DNA of 64,000 bases from Proteobacteria bacterium ST_bin14 (GCA_002083655.1 MSXR01000016.1:1-64000), one strand, 5' to 3'. Shown: positions 1-8,521, counted from the first letter of the stretch. The notes: generated from the letters alone by a model not told the origin. A program made the numbers and translations.

Positions 1-166
1 CCGGGGGCGATGCAGCCGGTGCAGAGGTTTGGTCGCCTTCATCAGCAGCGGCGGGATCAGCAGCAGGTTGGGCGGTGATGATCGCCACATCGCTGGCAAT
101 GGCCGTGTCGGACGGTGCGGCAATGGCGGCGGTGGCCATATGCAGCGCTGCAATCAAGTTCGACAC
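1..166 (-). CDS. N-terminal fragment of an Ala/Pro-rich secreted protein (partial)
   Basis: The window edge cuts this leftward gene after 55 codons. I chose the GTG at 164-166: an in-frame TAG lies five codons upstream and an AGGGGG Shine-Dalgarno sits about 8 nt before it. The first 18 residues (MSNLIAALHMATAAIAAP) look like a weak signal peptide without the usual basic residues. They are followed by an Ala/Pro/Asp-rich linker of the kind that precedes a folded domain in secreted or envelope proteins. No domain is visible in the part that remains, so no function can be given. It is divergent from ileS. Confidence 0.45.
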   Translation of the reverse strand, partial: MSNLIAALHMATAAIAAPSDTAIASDVAIITAQPAADPAAADEGDQTSAPAASPP

Positions 167-622
167 TTTCTTAACCCCCTATCGCGGAAAATCGCGCGGC
201 GGTTAGCTCAGATGGCGATAAAGTCAAATTGCCAAATATTGCTGCGTTTCGTGATGAATGGTGAATGCGCCGCGCGACATGCCGTCCTTTGATCCAATGA
301 TTAGCTTTATGTCTGGCCTCAGCCCCCGTCCCGCTGGGCAGTCGAAGGGGCTAGGCAGGGCAAGCGGATTATATTTTAAGCGCGGTGCTCAAGCGAAGAA
401 GAAGGGTGGTTCGCGCGAAGGCGCGGAGACGCGGAGGGGGTGCGCTTGCGGTTAGGTTGCTCGGCGTAGCCGAACCCTTGCTCCACGTGGCCGCGCAAGA
501 TGAAGGTCTCGCTAACGCGAGACATATCCCCGGACGAAACCCCTCCGCGTCTCCGCGTCTCCGCGCGAACCAAATCTTCTGCTTTGTAACAAGCGCACCG
601 CTACGCTATTGCCCGCAACCTT
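167..622. other. Intergenic region upstream of ileS, repeat-filled
   Basis: This 456-bp gap has no convincing gene. It holds a large imperfect inverted repeat (arms 408-440 and 540-571) whose loop contains two smaller hairpins, around 454-476 (GCTCGGCGTAGCCGAACC) and 507-523 (TCTCG-CTAA-CGAGA). Near 319-352 there is a remnant of the intergenic-repeat vocabulary seen elsewhere in the window (CAGTCGAAGG). The ileS promoter must lie here, but I cannot pick out a clear -35/-10 pair. Confidence 0.5.
408..571. repeat. Imperfect inverted repeat, about 32-bp arms
   Basis: The left arm (408-440) and right arm (540-571) are near-perfect reverse complements and are built from repeats of CGCGGAGACG. They enclose about 100 bp. 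An RNA from either strand could fold into a long stem in front of ileS. The element fills the intergenic space and codes for nothing recognisable. Confidence 0.75.
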
Positions 623-3600
623 ATGACCGACAGCACAGCACCTGATTATAAGGACACCGTCTTCCTCCCGAAGACCGAGTTCCCCATGAAAGCCGGCCTT
701 CCGCAGAAGGAGCCGACGATTTTGGCGCGCTGGCAGGCGATGGGCCTGTATGAAAAACTGCGCGCCGCGCGGGCGGGGCGGGAGAAGTTCATCCTGCATG
801 ATGGCCCGCCTTACGCCAATGGCGATATGCATATCGGCCATGCGCTGAACCATATCCTGAAGGACACGGTGTGCCGCACGCAGAATTTGCTCGGCAAGGA
901 TGCGCCCTATGTGCCCGGCTGGGACTGCCACGGCCTGCCGATTGAGTGGAAGGTCGAGGAGCAATATCGCGCCAAGAAGCTCAACAAGGATGAGGTGCCC
1001 GCAGCGGAGTTTCGGGCGGAATGCCGGGCTTATGCGCAGAAATGGGTTGATACGCAGCGCGAACAGCTCAAGCGGCTGGGCATTAATGGCGACTGGGACC
1101 ACCCCTATCTGACGATGGATTTCCAGGCGGAGGCGACCATCGTCACCGAACTGATGAAGTTCGCGGAGTCCGGCCAATTGTATCGCGGGGCCAAGCCGGT
1201 GATGTGGTCGCCGGTGGAAAAGACCGCGCTCGCCGAGGCTGAGGTTGAGTATGAGGATATCGTCTCAACGCAGATCGACGTGGCGTTTGAGATTGTCGAC
1301 GCGCCGAACGCGCCGGAGCTGGTTGGCGCGCACGCGGTGATCTGGACGACGACGCCGTGGACGATCCCGGTGAACCAGGCTTTGGCCTATGGGCCGGAGA
1401 TTGAGTATGTGGTGGTCGAGCCGCGCCTTGCAGTCGGCCCCGGACCGGGAGACCGGGATGAGGCGATGATTCACGTTGCTAAGTGGCAGGCCGCCTTACC
1501 GAACCGAATGCTCGTTGCGGCTGCCTTGGTAAGCAAATTTACCGTTGGCTTCGAGCAACGACTGCGCAACGCAATTGGTGCGGGGTATTCATTTGCGCCA
1601 ATGGTTGTTTTGACGGAAACATGGCGTGGTGTGGGTTCGCAGCTCGCCGGAGCTATCGCACTTCACCCAATGGCCAAATTCTTCCGTCACCCCGGCCTTG
1701 AGCCGGGGTCCCGCTTCTTGGCGGCGTCGGACGAAGGCAGCGGGACCCGTGATGAAGGTGAAACCGTCCCCCGGACGGTTTCAGCCGTGTCCGGGGGACA
1801 CGGCGACCTTCATCACCAAGCCCGGGGTGACGTGGGTAGTGGGGAAGGGGCGGGGTTGAATATCGACCCCAACTCCCCGCTCGCCGAATTCTTCCTGCGG
1901 CCCCGCCCATTCCTGCCCGGCGATTTCGTCACCACCGATGCGGGCACCGGCCTCGTCCATATGGCCCCAGACCATGGCGAGGACGATTTCCTGTTGTGCA
2001 AGCAATACGGAATAGAGCCGGTTTTTGCGGTCGAGAGCGATGGCAAATATCGTTCCGACTGGCCATGGCTGGGCGGCAAGGGACCCGTGGTTCCTTACAA
2101 TCCAAAGGGTCTCGACAAGCTGAACGTCCCCGACGGTCCGATTTGCTCGGCGTTGCGGGAGGCCGGCGCGCTTTTGGGTGCTGGACCATTTCCACACAGC
2201 TATCCGCATTCGTGGCGGTCCAAGGCCAAGGTGATTTTCCGCTGCACGCCGCAATGGTTTGTGCCGATGGATAAGCCATTGAGCGGTGCGGATGCGGCAC
2301 GTGTCTCGACTTCGCTCGACACAAACGGTTTTGAGAACCATGCCACACAAACCCCGTTCGTCCCGAGCGGCGTCGAGGGACCTGCCACAGGCGACACCCT
2401 GCGCAACCGTGCCCTCACCGCGATTGAGGACACGCGCTGGCTGCCCGCCAAGGGGCAGAACCGCATCACCGCGATGGTCGCTGGACGCCCCGATTGGGTG
2501 CTGAGCCGCCAGCGCGCCTGGGGTGTGCCGATCACGCTGTTTGTTGATCGCAAGACCGGGCAATATCTGTGCGACCCCGCTGTCAACGCGCGCATCATTG
2601 CGGCGATTGCGGGCGCGGGCGTTGATGCCTGGACGGATGAGGCCGCCCCCGCGCTGCTCGGCCCCGATTATGACGTGGCTGATTATGAGCGGGTCACTGA
2701 TATTCTCGACGTGTGGTTCGATAGCGGCTGCACGCACGCCTTTGTGCTCGAATCGGGCCGCTGGCCTGATCTGCTGCGGCCCAAGGGCTATACCGGCCCG
2801 CGCGCGGACCTGTATCTGGAAGGGTCAGACCAGCATCGCGGCTGGTTCCAGTCGAGCTTGCTGGAAAGCTGTGGCACGCGCGGCCATGCGCCGTACAAGG
2901 CGGTATTGACCCACGGTTTCACGATGGATTCCAAGGGCATGAAAATGTCCAAGTCGCTGGGCAACACCATCAACCCGCTTGATCTGATGAAGGAAAGCGG
3001 CGCGGATATATTGCGGCTATGGGCGCTGTCGGTTGATTTCACCGAGGATCACCGGATCGGCAAGGAAATCCTGAACGGGGTATCCGACCAGTATCGCAAG
3101 CTGCGCAACACATTCCGCTATCTGTTGGGCGCCCTAGACGGGTTTGAGGAGGGTGAGCGGCTGCCCGTTGGCAAGATGCCCGAGCTGGAACGCTATGTGC
3201 TGTTCCTGCTGGCGGATCTGGATGCCAAGCTGAAAACCGCAATCGGTGATTTCGATTTCAACACCTATGTGCGGCTGCTGAGCGATTTCGCGAATGAGGA
3301 TCTGTCGGCATTCTACTTCGATATCCGCAAGGATTGCCTCTATTGCGACGCGCCGACATCTGAAAAGCGCCGCGCGGTGCGCACCGTGATGGATATGCTG
3401 TTCCATGCGCTGGTGCGGTATGCGGCACCCGTGCTGGTGTTTACGGCTGAAGAAGTGTGGCAAACGCGCTTTCCCGATGAAGAAAGCTCGGTGCATCTGC
3501 TCGAATGGCCAGAATTGCCGCCCCAACCGGGGGATGCGATGCTGGCCACCAATTGGGCCGATCTGCGCGCGCTGCGGGTGCAGGTGACGGAGGCGATTGA

Positions 3601-3838
3601 GCCGCTGCGCCGCGAGAAAATCGTCAGGTCCAGCTTGGAGGCTGAGGTTACGGTGCCCACCCTGCCTTTGTCGGCGGCAGAACTGGCTGAGATATTCATC
3701 GTGGCGAAAGTAACAAAGGGCGATAGCGTGGGCGTGGTGCGGACCGATCTTGCCAAATGTGGTCGCTGCTGGCGGCTGCTGCCGGATGTGGTAGAGGACG
3801 GTGCATTATGTGATCGGTGCAGCGAGGTGGTGGCGTGA
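623..3838 (+). CDS. ileS: Isoleucyl-tRNA synthetase with two in-frame repeat insertions
   Basis: Class Ia aminoacyl-tRNA synthetase charging tRNA-Ile in the cytoplasm. The HIGH motif is at residues 70-73, the KMSKS loop (KMSKSLGN) is near residue 774, and the C-terminus has two CxxC zinc knuckles (CGRC and CDRC). The editing domain (WTTTPWTIP, later MAPDHGEDDF) is recognisable. At 1071 residues it is about 100 longer than relatives I know. The excess falls in two blocks: residues about 355-403 in the CP1 editing domain and about 560-589 before the WVLSRQRAWG region. Both blocks are translated intergenic repeat DNA (HPGLEPGSR; VSTSLDTNGF; FVPSGVEGPA). The frame is open throughout, so the gene should still be functional. 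The stop overlaps the lspA start. The ATG at 623 has only a weak Shine-Dalgarno but matches the family's usual N-terminus. Confidence 0.96.
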   Translation: MTDSTAPDYKDTVFLPKTEFPMKAGLPQKEPTILARWQAMGLYEKLRAARAGREKFILHDGPPYANGDMHIGHALNHILKDTVCRTQNLLGKDAPYVPGWDCHGLPIEWKVEEQYRAKKLNKDEVPAAEFRAECRAYAQKWVDTQREQLKRLGINGDWDHPYLTMDFQAEATIVTELMKFAESGQLYRGAKPVMWSPVEKTALAEAEVEYEDIVSTQIDVAFEIVDAPNAPELVGAHAVIWTTTPWTIPVNQALAYGPEIEYVVVEPRLAVGPGPGDRDEAMIHVAKWQAALPNRMLVAAALVSKFTVGFEQRLRNAIGAGYSFAPMVVLTETWRGVGSQLAGAIALHPMAKFFRHPGLEPGSRFLAASDEGSGTRDEGETVPRTVSAVSGGHGDLHHQARGDVGSGEGAGLNIDPNSPLAEFFLRPRPFLPGDFVTTDAGTGLVHMAPDHGEDDFLLCKQYGIEPVFAVESDGKYRSDWPWLGGKGPVVPYNPKGLDKLNVPDGPICSALREAGALLGAGPFPHSYPHSWRSKAKVIFRCTPQWFVPMDKPLSGADAARVSTSLDTNGFENHATQTPFVPSGVEGPATGDTLRNRALTAIEDTRWLPAKGQNRITAMVAGRPDWVLSRQRAWGVPITLFVDRKTGQYLCDPAVNARIIAAIAGAGVDAWTDEAAPALLGPDYDVADYERVTDILDVWFDSGCTHAFVLESGRWPDLLRPKGYTGPRADLYLEGSDQHRGWFQSSLLESCGTRGHAPYKAVLTHGFTMDSKGMKMSKSLGNTINPLDLMKESGADILRLWALSVDFTEDHRIGKEILNGVSDQYRKLRNTFRYLLGALDGFEEGERLPVGKMPELERYVLFLLADLDAKLKTAIGDFDFNTYVRLLSDFANEDLSAFYFDIRKDCLYCDAPTSEKRRAVRTVMDMLFHALVRYAAPVLVFTAEEVWQTRFPDEESSVHLLEWPELPPQPGDAMLATNWADLRALRVQVTEAIEPLRREKIVRSSLEAEVTVPTLPLSAAELAEIFIVAKVTKGDSVGVVRTDLAKCGRCWRLLPDVVEDGALCDRCSEVVA
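1686..1831. repeat. Palindromic repeat inside ileS (editing domain)
   Basis: The 146-bp block starts GTCACCCCGG and ends CCCGGGGTGAC. Inside are further arms: GTGATGAAGGT (1749-1759) against ACCTTCATCAC (1806-1816), and a GTCCCCCGGAC core (about 1766-1776) against GTCCGGGGGAC (about 1789-1799). It is therefore a nested palindrome, typical of an intergenic REP/MITE-like element, yet it is translated in frame as part of IleRS. The GTCCCCCGGAC core also occurs in the intergenic element at 27.49 kb. Confidence 0.85.
2301..2390. repeat. Second intergenic-type repeat inside ileS
   Basis: This block contains GTGTCTCGACTTCGCTCGAC (2301-2320) and CGTTCGTCCCGAGC...GTCGAGGGACCTGCC (2354-2387). The same two modules, in the opposite order, form the intergenic element at 60418-60496, and a diverged relative is at 46118-46246. 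Here they are read through in frame, adding about 30-36 residues to IleRS between the VPMDKPL and LRNRALTAI segments. Confidence 0.85.
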
Positions 3839-4353
3839 AGCAGGTACCGACTATTGGGCTGGCCGTTGCCGCCATTGTGTTTTTCGCTGATCAAGCGACA
3901 AAGTTTATCGTCACCGATGTGCTTGGACTGGATGTGCTCGCCGGGCGGATGATTGAGCTGCTGCCGATTTTCCGCATTCGTTTTGTGGCGAATGAAGGCG
4001 TATCGCTCGGGTTGTTGACCGCTGGCAGCGATGGCGCGCGCTGGGCGCTGGTTGCGCTGACGGGGGTGATTGCAGCGGGCGTGCTGGTGTGGATGTGGCG
4101 CGAACGCAATCGGCAGGACCGGTTTGCGCTGGGTCTGGTGCTTGGCGGCGCGGCGGGGAACATCATTGATCGCGCGCGGTTGGGCTATGTGGTCGATTTT
4201 GCGGATTTGCACTTTGGCGAATGGAGCCCGTTTTTGGTCTTCAATCTCGCCGATGCGGCGATTACGATAGGGGTATTGGTGTTGCTGGTGCGCGCGATCC
4301 TGGTGCGCGATAAACCGGCGGCGTCTGTTTCAGTGGAGAATGGCAATGCGTAA
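3835..4353 (+). CDS. lspA: Lipoprotein signal peptidase (signal peptidase II)
   Basis: Inner-membrane aspartyl protease that removes the signal peptide of diacylated prolipoproteins; 172 residues and four transmembrane segments. Family motifs seen: FADQATK near the N-terminus, NEGVSLGL, the first catalytic Asp in GGAAGNIIDR, and the second in FNLADAAITIG. I start it at GTG 3835, which overlaps the ileS stop (GTGA) and follows GAGGTGG. An in-frame GTG at 3817 would add six residues. The ileS-lspA order is conserved in many proteobacteria, and the next gene is itself a lipoprotein substrate. Confidence 0.94.
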   Translation: MKQVPTIGLAVAAIVFFADQATKFIVTDVLGLDVLAGRMIELLPIFRIRFVANEGVSLGLLTAGSDGARWALVALTGVIAAGVLVWMWRERNRQDRFALGLVLGGAAGNIIDRARLGYVVDFADLHFGEWSPFLVFNLADAAITIGVLVLLVRAILVRDKPAASVSVENGNA

Positions 4354-4768
4354 ATTCACAGGGCTCGTCATGGGCCTGGGCCTCACCGTTTTCCTCAGCG
4401 CATGCGGCGGTGGCAGCGGGCTAAACCGCAACCGGCCCGATGAATTCGCCGTGGCGCGCCAGGCACCGCTGGTCGTGCCGCCTGATTATTCGTTGACCCC
4501 GCCAAAGCCCGGCGCGGCTCGCCCGCAAGACACCGGGCCTAGCGCGTTGGCGCTCGATGCATTGTTCGGCGGTCCTGCTGCCCGCAGCGCGTCAGAATAT
4601 TCGGTGCTGCGCCAGGCTGGTAATGACGTTGCCAGCCCCGGTATTCGTTCTGATGTGGGCGACCCCGAAACGACGGTTGTCGACAAGGGTTCGACGACGC
4701 GGGATATTGTTGCGGCACCAGAAGGTGACGGCCAGGCAGCCTCCACATCGACGCCAGCCCCGAAGTAA
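4346..4768 (+). CDS. DUF3035 lipoprotein (BamF-like)
   Basis: A 140-residue protein with a short hydrophobic signal and the lipobox LSAC. It has the DUF3035 signature PDEFAVARQAPLVVPPDYSL followed by a Pro/Ala-rich low-complexity tail. Alphaproteobacterial members have been linked to the outer-membrane BAM complex, but nothing in this sequence proves that role. The start overlaps the end of lspA. I prefer ATG 4346, which has GTGGAG at good distance, over ATG 4340, which lies almost on it. With ileS and lspA it forms one transcription unit. Confidence 0.85.
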   Translation: MRKFTGLVMGLGLTVFLSACGGGSGLNRNRPDEFAVARQAPLVVPPDYSLTPPKPGAARPQDTGPSALALDALFGGPAARSASEYSVLRQAGNDVASPGIRSDVGDPETTVVDKGSTTRDIVAAPEGDGQAASTSTPAPK

Positions 4769-4906
4769 GCGGTCGTTTCTCTAGCCGCTCCCTTTCAGGG
4801 GAGGGGTTGGGGTAGTTTGCCGGTAAACGGGGTTGCCTCCGTTCACCCTGAGCGAAGTCTAAGGGCAATCGCAGCGCCCACCATAAACGGGGGGCTTTGA
4901 CTTCGC
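4769..4906. repeat. Intergenic inverted repeat between DUF3035 and metC
   Basis: The convergent gap contains GGGGAGGGGTTGGGG (4799-4813) and an inverted pair, CTGAGCGAAGTC (4848-4859) against GACTTCGCTCAG (4898-4909). The right arm runs into metC and supplies its stop codon. It may act as a bidirectional terminator, although it lacks a T-run. Confidence 0.6.
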
Positions 4907-6112
4907 TCAGCCCGCGCGAAACCGCGATAGCCCGGCGGTGAGATCAGCGATCAGATCAGCGGGGTCTTCCAGCCCGATGCTCAACCGCACCAGCGGCCCG
5001 TTGAATTCAGGGGTCGTTGCCGTGCGGTACCGCTGGGGGTCGACGGGCAGCGCCAGACTTTCAAAACCGCCCCAGCTATAGCCGATGCCGAACAGTTCCA
5101 GCCCGTCGATCATCGCCGCGCGTGCCCGATCGGTCCCGCCCTTGAGTTCAAAGGAGAACAGGCCGGACGATCCCTTGAAATCACGCAAGAAATGCGCGTG
5201 GCCGGCGCAATCGGGCAAAGCGGGGTGGAATACCCGCGCCACTTCTGGTTGCAATTTCAACCAGTGTGCGATTTTCAGCGCCGCGCTTTGGTGGTGTGCC
5301 AGCCGCAGCGCGAGCGTTCGCAACCCGCGCGACGCCAGCCAGCTATCATCGGGGCTGGCGATATGGCCCAGTGCGAATGCGGTATCGCGCAAGGCGGCGA
5401 AATGCCCCGGCGCGGCGGTCACAGAACCGAGCATCGCATCCGAATGGCCACTGATATATTTGGTGCAGGCCAGTATCGACAGGTCGATGCCCATTGCGAT
5501 TGCGGGCAGGAACAGCGGTGTTGCCCAGGTATTGTCCAGCACGGTGACCACACCGCGCGCCTTGGCTGCGGCGATGATCGCGGGCAGATCGGGCACCTCA
5601 AATGTCAAACTGCCGGGGGCTTCGATCAGGATCGCGCGCGTATTGTCTCCGATTAACTCAGCGATTCCCGCCCCGATCATCGGATCATAAAAACGCGTAT
5701 GTATTCCCATCCGTGTCAACAGCCCGGTCGCCATTGAGCGGCTGGGATCATAGGCGGTGTCGACCATCAGCAGTTCGTCACCGGGGGCGAGCACGGATAG
5801 CAGCGCCCCGGCAATTGCGGCCACGCCCGAACAATAGAGGAAAGTCCCTTCCGCGCCGGGCTCAAGCTGCGTCAGCGCATCGGCGAGCGACCACTGGGTT
5901 GGCGTGCCCTTGCGGCCATAAAATAGCCGGTGATGCGTATCCCGGCCTGCAGCGCGCAGATCGGCTACGCTGTCATACAGGATCGTCGATGCGCGCCACA
6001 CCGGCGTGCTGACGATGCCCGCAGTCCATTCAGGGCGGCGTCCGGCGGTGACGACGCGCGTCGCGTTGCCGCGCTGCGCGAGGTCAGGCCCGTCGCCGCC
6101 CGTCTTGGTCAT
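4907..6112 (-). CDS. metC: Cystathionine beta-lyase (Cys/Met metabolism PLP enzyme)
   Basis: PLP-dependent fold-type I enzyme of the Cys/Met metabolism family, 401 residues, the usual length. The PLP lysine is in ACTKYISGHSDAMLG, the phosphate-binding region is YCSGVAAIAGAL, and the cofactor Asp is in VLDNTWATPLF. The substrate-specificity loop (GYSWGGFESL) favours cystathionine beta-lyase, which makes homocysteine, pyruvate and ammonia from cystathionine. A related C-S lyase cannot be excluded. The start ATG overlaps the sulfurtransferase stop (ATGA), so the two are translationally coupled. Its stop codon lies inside an intergenic inverted repeat. Confidence 0.9.
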   Translation of the reverse strand: MTKTGGDGPDLAQRGNATRVVTAGRRPEWTAGIVSTPVWRASTILYDSVADLRAAGRDTHHRLFYGRKGTPTQWSLADALTQLEPGAEGTFLYCSGVAAIAGALLSVLAPGDELLMVDTAYDPSRSMATGLLTRMGIHTRFYDPMIGAGIAELIGDNTRAILIEAPGSLTFEVPDLPAIIAAAKARGVVTVLDNTWATPLFLPAIAMGIDLSILACTKYISGHSDAMLGSVTAAPGHFAALRDTAFALGHIASPDDSWLASRGLRTLALRLAHHQSAALKIAHWLKLQPEVARVFHPALPDCAGHAHFLRDFKGSSGLFSFELKGGTDRARAAMIDGLELFGIGYSWGGFESLALPVDPQRYRTATTPEFNGPLVRLSIGLEDPADLIADLTAGLSRFRAG

Positions 6113-6948
6113 GCAGTGCCCATTGCCTTTGGCGTTGACAGGTCAGCACCCCATTCAGACCAGCTACCGTCATACAGCGCAGCTTCATTACCCAGAAGAT
6201 GTGCACCGAACACCAATACCGATGCGGTGATGCCCGATCCGCAGGTGCCGACCAGCGGGCGCGACAGATCAATCCCGGCATCGGTATAGACAGCCTTTAG
6301 CGCGTCGCCTTGTTTCCAGGTGCCGTCGGCGTTGAACAGCAGGCCGTAAGGAATGTTCTTTGAACCCGGAATATGGCCGGGCATGGTCGCGGGGCGCGGA
6401 TCAGGTTCCTGACCGGTAAAGCGTGCAGCAGATCGGGCATCCATCACCTGCTCGGCACCCGTTTCCACATTGGCGCTCATCTGCGCCAGCGTTCGAATGC
6501 CCTTGTCATCGGCCCATACGGTAAAGTGGCGGTGGCGCAGCGTTTCCTTGCCGCTGGTGGTGGCGCGCCCTTCGGCCTGCCACTTGGCAATACCGCCATC
6601 AAGGATCGCGACATCATGTGCGCCGAACGTGCGCAGCATCCACCAGGCGCGGGCCGCGGTGTGGAAGGGAGAATTATCATACAGCACGATGCGGCTGCCA
6701 TCGCCCAGCCCAAGCGACTGCATGCGGCTGGCGAATTTTTCGGGCGACGGGAGCATCGACGGCAGCGGGCTGGCCGTATCGGCAATTTCAGCCAGGTCCA
6801 TGAACACTGCGCCGGGGATGTGCGCTGCTTCATATTCGGCCATGGCATCGCGGCCATGATCAGCCGAAAAATAGGTTGCATCGACGATGCGCAGGTCACT
6901 TGCCTGCAATTCGCCCGCTAGCCATTCGGTCGTTACCAACGCGTCCAT
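6109..6948 (-). CDS. sseA: Thiosulfate/3-mercaptopyruvate sulfurtransferase
   Basis: Tandem-rhodanese protein of 279 residues. The second domain carries the active-site loop CGSGITAS, the CGSG(V/I)T form associated with 3-mercaptopyruvate rather than thiosulfate as donor. The first, inactive domain has the usual DARS-like and AHIPGAVFMDL segments. The start could be ATG 6951 or 6948; AGGAG is 3 nt from the first and 6 nt from the second, so I use 6948. It lies 31 bp after the photolyase gene and overlaps metC, forming a leftward operon with a sulfur-metabolism theme. Confidence 0.9.
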   Translation of the reverse strand: MDALVTTEWLAGELQASDLRIVDATYFSADHGRDAMAEYEAAHIPGAVFMDLAEIADTASPLPSMLPSPEKFASRMQSLGLGDGSRIVLYDNSPFHTAARAWWMLRTFGAHDVAILDGGIAKWQAEGRATTSGKETLRHRHFTVWADDKGIRTLAQMSANVETGAEQVMDARSAARFTGQEPDPRPATMPGHIPGSKNIPYGLLFNADGTWKQGDALKAVYTDAGIDLSRPLVGTCGSGITASVLVFGAHLLGNEAALYDGSWSEWGADLSTPKAMGTA

Positions 6949-6979
6949 CATCGTCTCCTGGAGTCTTTGTTGGCGTTCC

Positions 6980-8521
6980 CTAGCGTTGGTCGTGCGCGCC
7001 GTCGAGACGTTCAAGAAAACTTGCTGCCGATGTCCGCAGTTCAATGCGCGTTTTCTCGGTCATTTTCGCCCAGTTGCGGTACGGCATCGCAAGTCGCTGG
7101 TTACTGCCCAGTTTTTCGGCGTTGCGGGCCAGAAAGTCCCAATAGAGCGCATTGAAGGGGCAGGCGTCTGGACCGGTGCGCTGCTTCACGTCGAAACGGC
7201 AATGCCCGCAATAATCCGACATGCGGTTAATGTACGCGCCTGACGCCGCATAGGGTTTTGACGCGAGCAAACCGCCATCGGCAAACTGGCTCATCCCCAA
7301 TGTGTTGGGCAGTTCCACCCATTCATACGCATCGGCATAAACCGCCAGATACCATTGATGCACCGCCACCGGGTCTGCACCGATCAGCATTGCGAAATTG
7401 CCAGTGATCATCAGGCGCTGAATGTGGTGCGCATAGGCGAGGTCAAGCGTCTGGCCGATGGCTTGCGACAGGCAGTGCATGTCAGTATCGCCGGTCCAGT
7501 AGAAATCGGGAAGCGGGCGGCGGGCATCCAGAAAGTTACGTTCGGCGTAGCCGGAGCCTTGGTGCCAATATATGCTGCGGACATATTCGCGCCAGCCAAT
7601 AATCTGGCGGATGAATCCTTCTGCGGCGTTGATCGGTACGTCGCCGTCGCGGAATCGCGCCTCCACGGCTTGTGCTAAATCGAGCGGGTCGAGCAGGCCG
7701 CTATTGAGATAGGGCGATAGCAGCGAGTGCCACAAAAACGGCTCTCCGCTCAGCATCGCATCCTGATAGTCGCCAAAGCGGGGTAGCGCGTGGTGCAGAA
7801 AATGGGCTTGCTGGGCGAGCGCGTCGGCGCGGGTGACGGCGAAATCAAACCCGTCGGTCGATCCGGGATGATCGGAAAACCGGGCTGCGACCAGCGCGAT
7901 TACCGCCTGCGTGATCGCATCGGGCGGAAATAACAGCGGGCGTGGCATGGCGGGATCGCGCGGGGCGGGTTTGCGGTTTTCGCTGTCGAAATTCCATTCA
8001 CCGCCGACGGGCTTGTCCCCATCCATTAACAGCCCGGTTTTGCGTCGCATATCGCGGTAGAAAAACTCCATACGCAACTGCTTGCGGCCCGCTGCCCAAG
8101 TCGCGAATTCATCAAGCGAAGCGATGAACCGCGTGTCTGCGCAGATCTCAACCGGCAGGCCGAACAGCGTCTCCCAACTGTCGATCATCGCGGCCACGCG
8201 CCACTCGCCCGCCGCCGTCACCACAATTTCGTCGGGAGCATGCCGGGCAACGGCGCGCGCGACTTCGCCGGAAAAGCTGCCGCTGTTCTCAGGATCGTCG
8301 AGCGCGACATAGTCCACCTGCCAGCCGGCGGCGGACAGCGCGGCAGCATGGTGCCGCATTGCAGACAGGATATAAGCGATCTTGCGTTTATGGTGCGGTA
8401 CATAGCTGGCCTCTTCAGCCACTTCGACCATCAAAATTATTGCGGTAGCGGGGTCTGCGTGTCGCAAGCTGGCGAGCGCCATCGACAATTGGTCGCCAAG
8501 GACAGGAATAAGCGTGGTCAT
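6980..8521 (-). CDS. FeS-type bacterial cryptochrome/photolyase (PhrB-like)
   Basis: A 513-residue FAD protein of the FeS-BCP class, predicted to repair (6-4) photoproducts in light or to act as a photoreceptor. Unlike classical photolyases it keeps four cysteines for a 4Fe-4S cluster: one in DTDMHCLSQ and three in SDYCGHCRFDVK...DACPFN. The FAD-binding region includes LMITGNFAML and WYLAVYADAYEWVELPN. Two adjacent ATGs are possible; 8521 has better spacing from AAAGGA than 8524. It is the first gene of the leftward photolyase-sulfurtransferase-metC operon and is divergent from queF with only 38 bp between starts. Confidence 0.9.
   Translation of the reverse strand: MTTLIPVLGDQLSMALASLRHADPATAIILMVEVAEEASYVPHHKRKIAYILSAMRHHAAALSAAGWQVDYVALDDPENSGSFSGEVARAVARHAPDEIVVTAAGEWRVAAMIDSWETLFGLPVEICADTRFIASLDEFATWAAGRKQLRMEFFYRDMRRKTGLLMDGDKPVGGEWNFDSENRKPAPRDPAMPRPLLFPPDAITQAVIALVAARFSDHPGSTDGFDFAVTRADALAQQAHFLHHALPRFGDYQDAMLSGEPFLWHSLLSPYLNSGLLDPLDLAQAVEARFRDGDVPINAAEGFIRQIIGWREYVRSIYWHQGSGYAERNFLDARRPLPDFYWTGDTDMHCLSQAIGQTLDLAYAHHIQRLMITGNFAMLIGADPVAVHQWYLAVYADAYEWVELPNTLGMSQFADGGLLASKPYAASGAYINRMSDYCGHCRFDVKQRTGPDACPFNALYWDFLARNAEKLGSNQRLAMPYRNWAKMTEKTRIELRTSAASFLERLDGAHDQR

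Noticed and set aside
1781..2737. Long leftward ORF (318 codons) across ileS
   Set aside because: Antisense shadow of the GC-rich ileS frame, with Arg/Ala-rich composition and no family resemblance.
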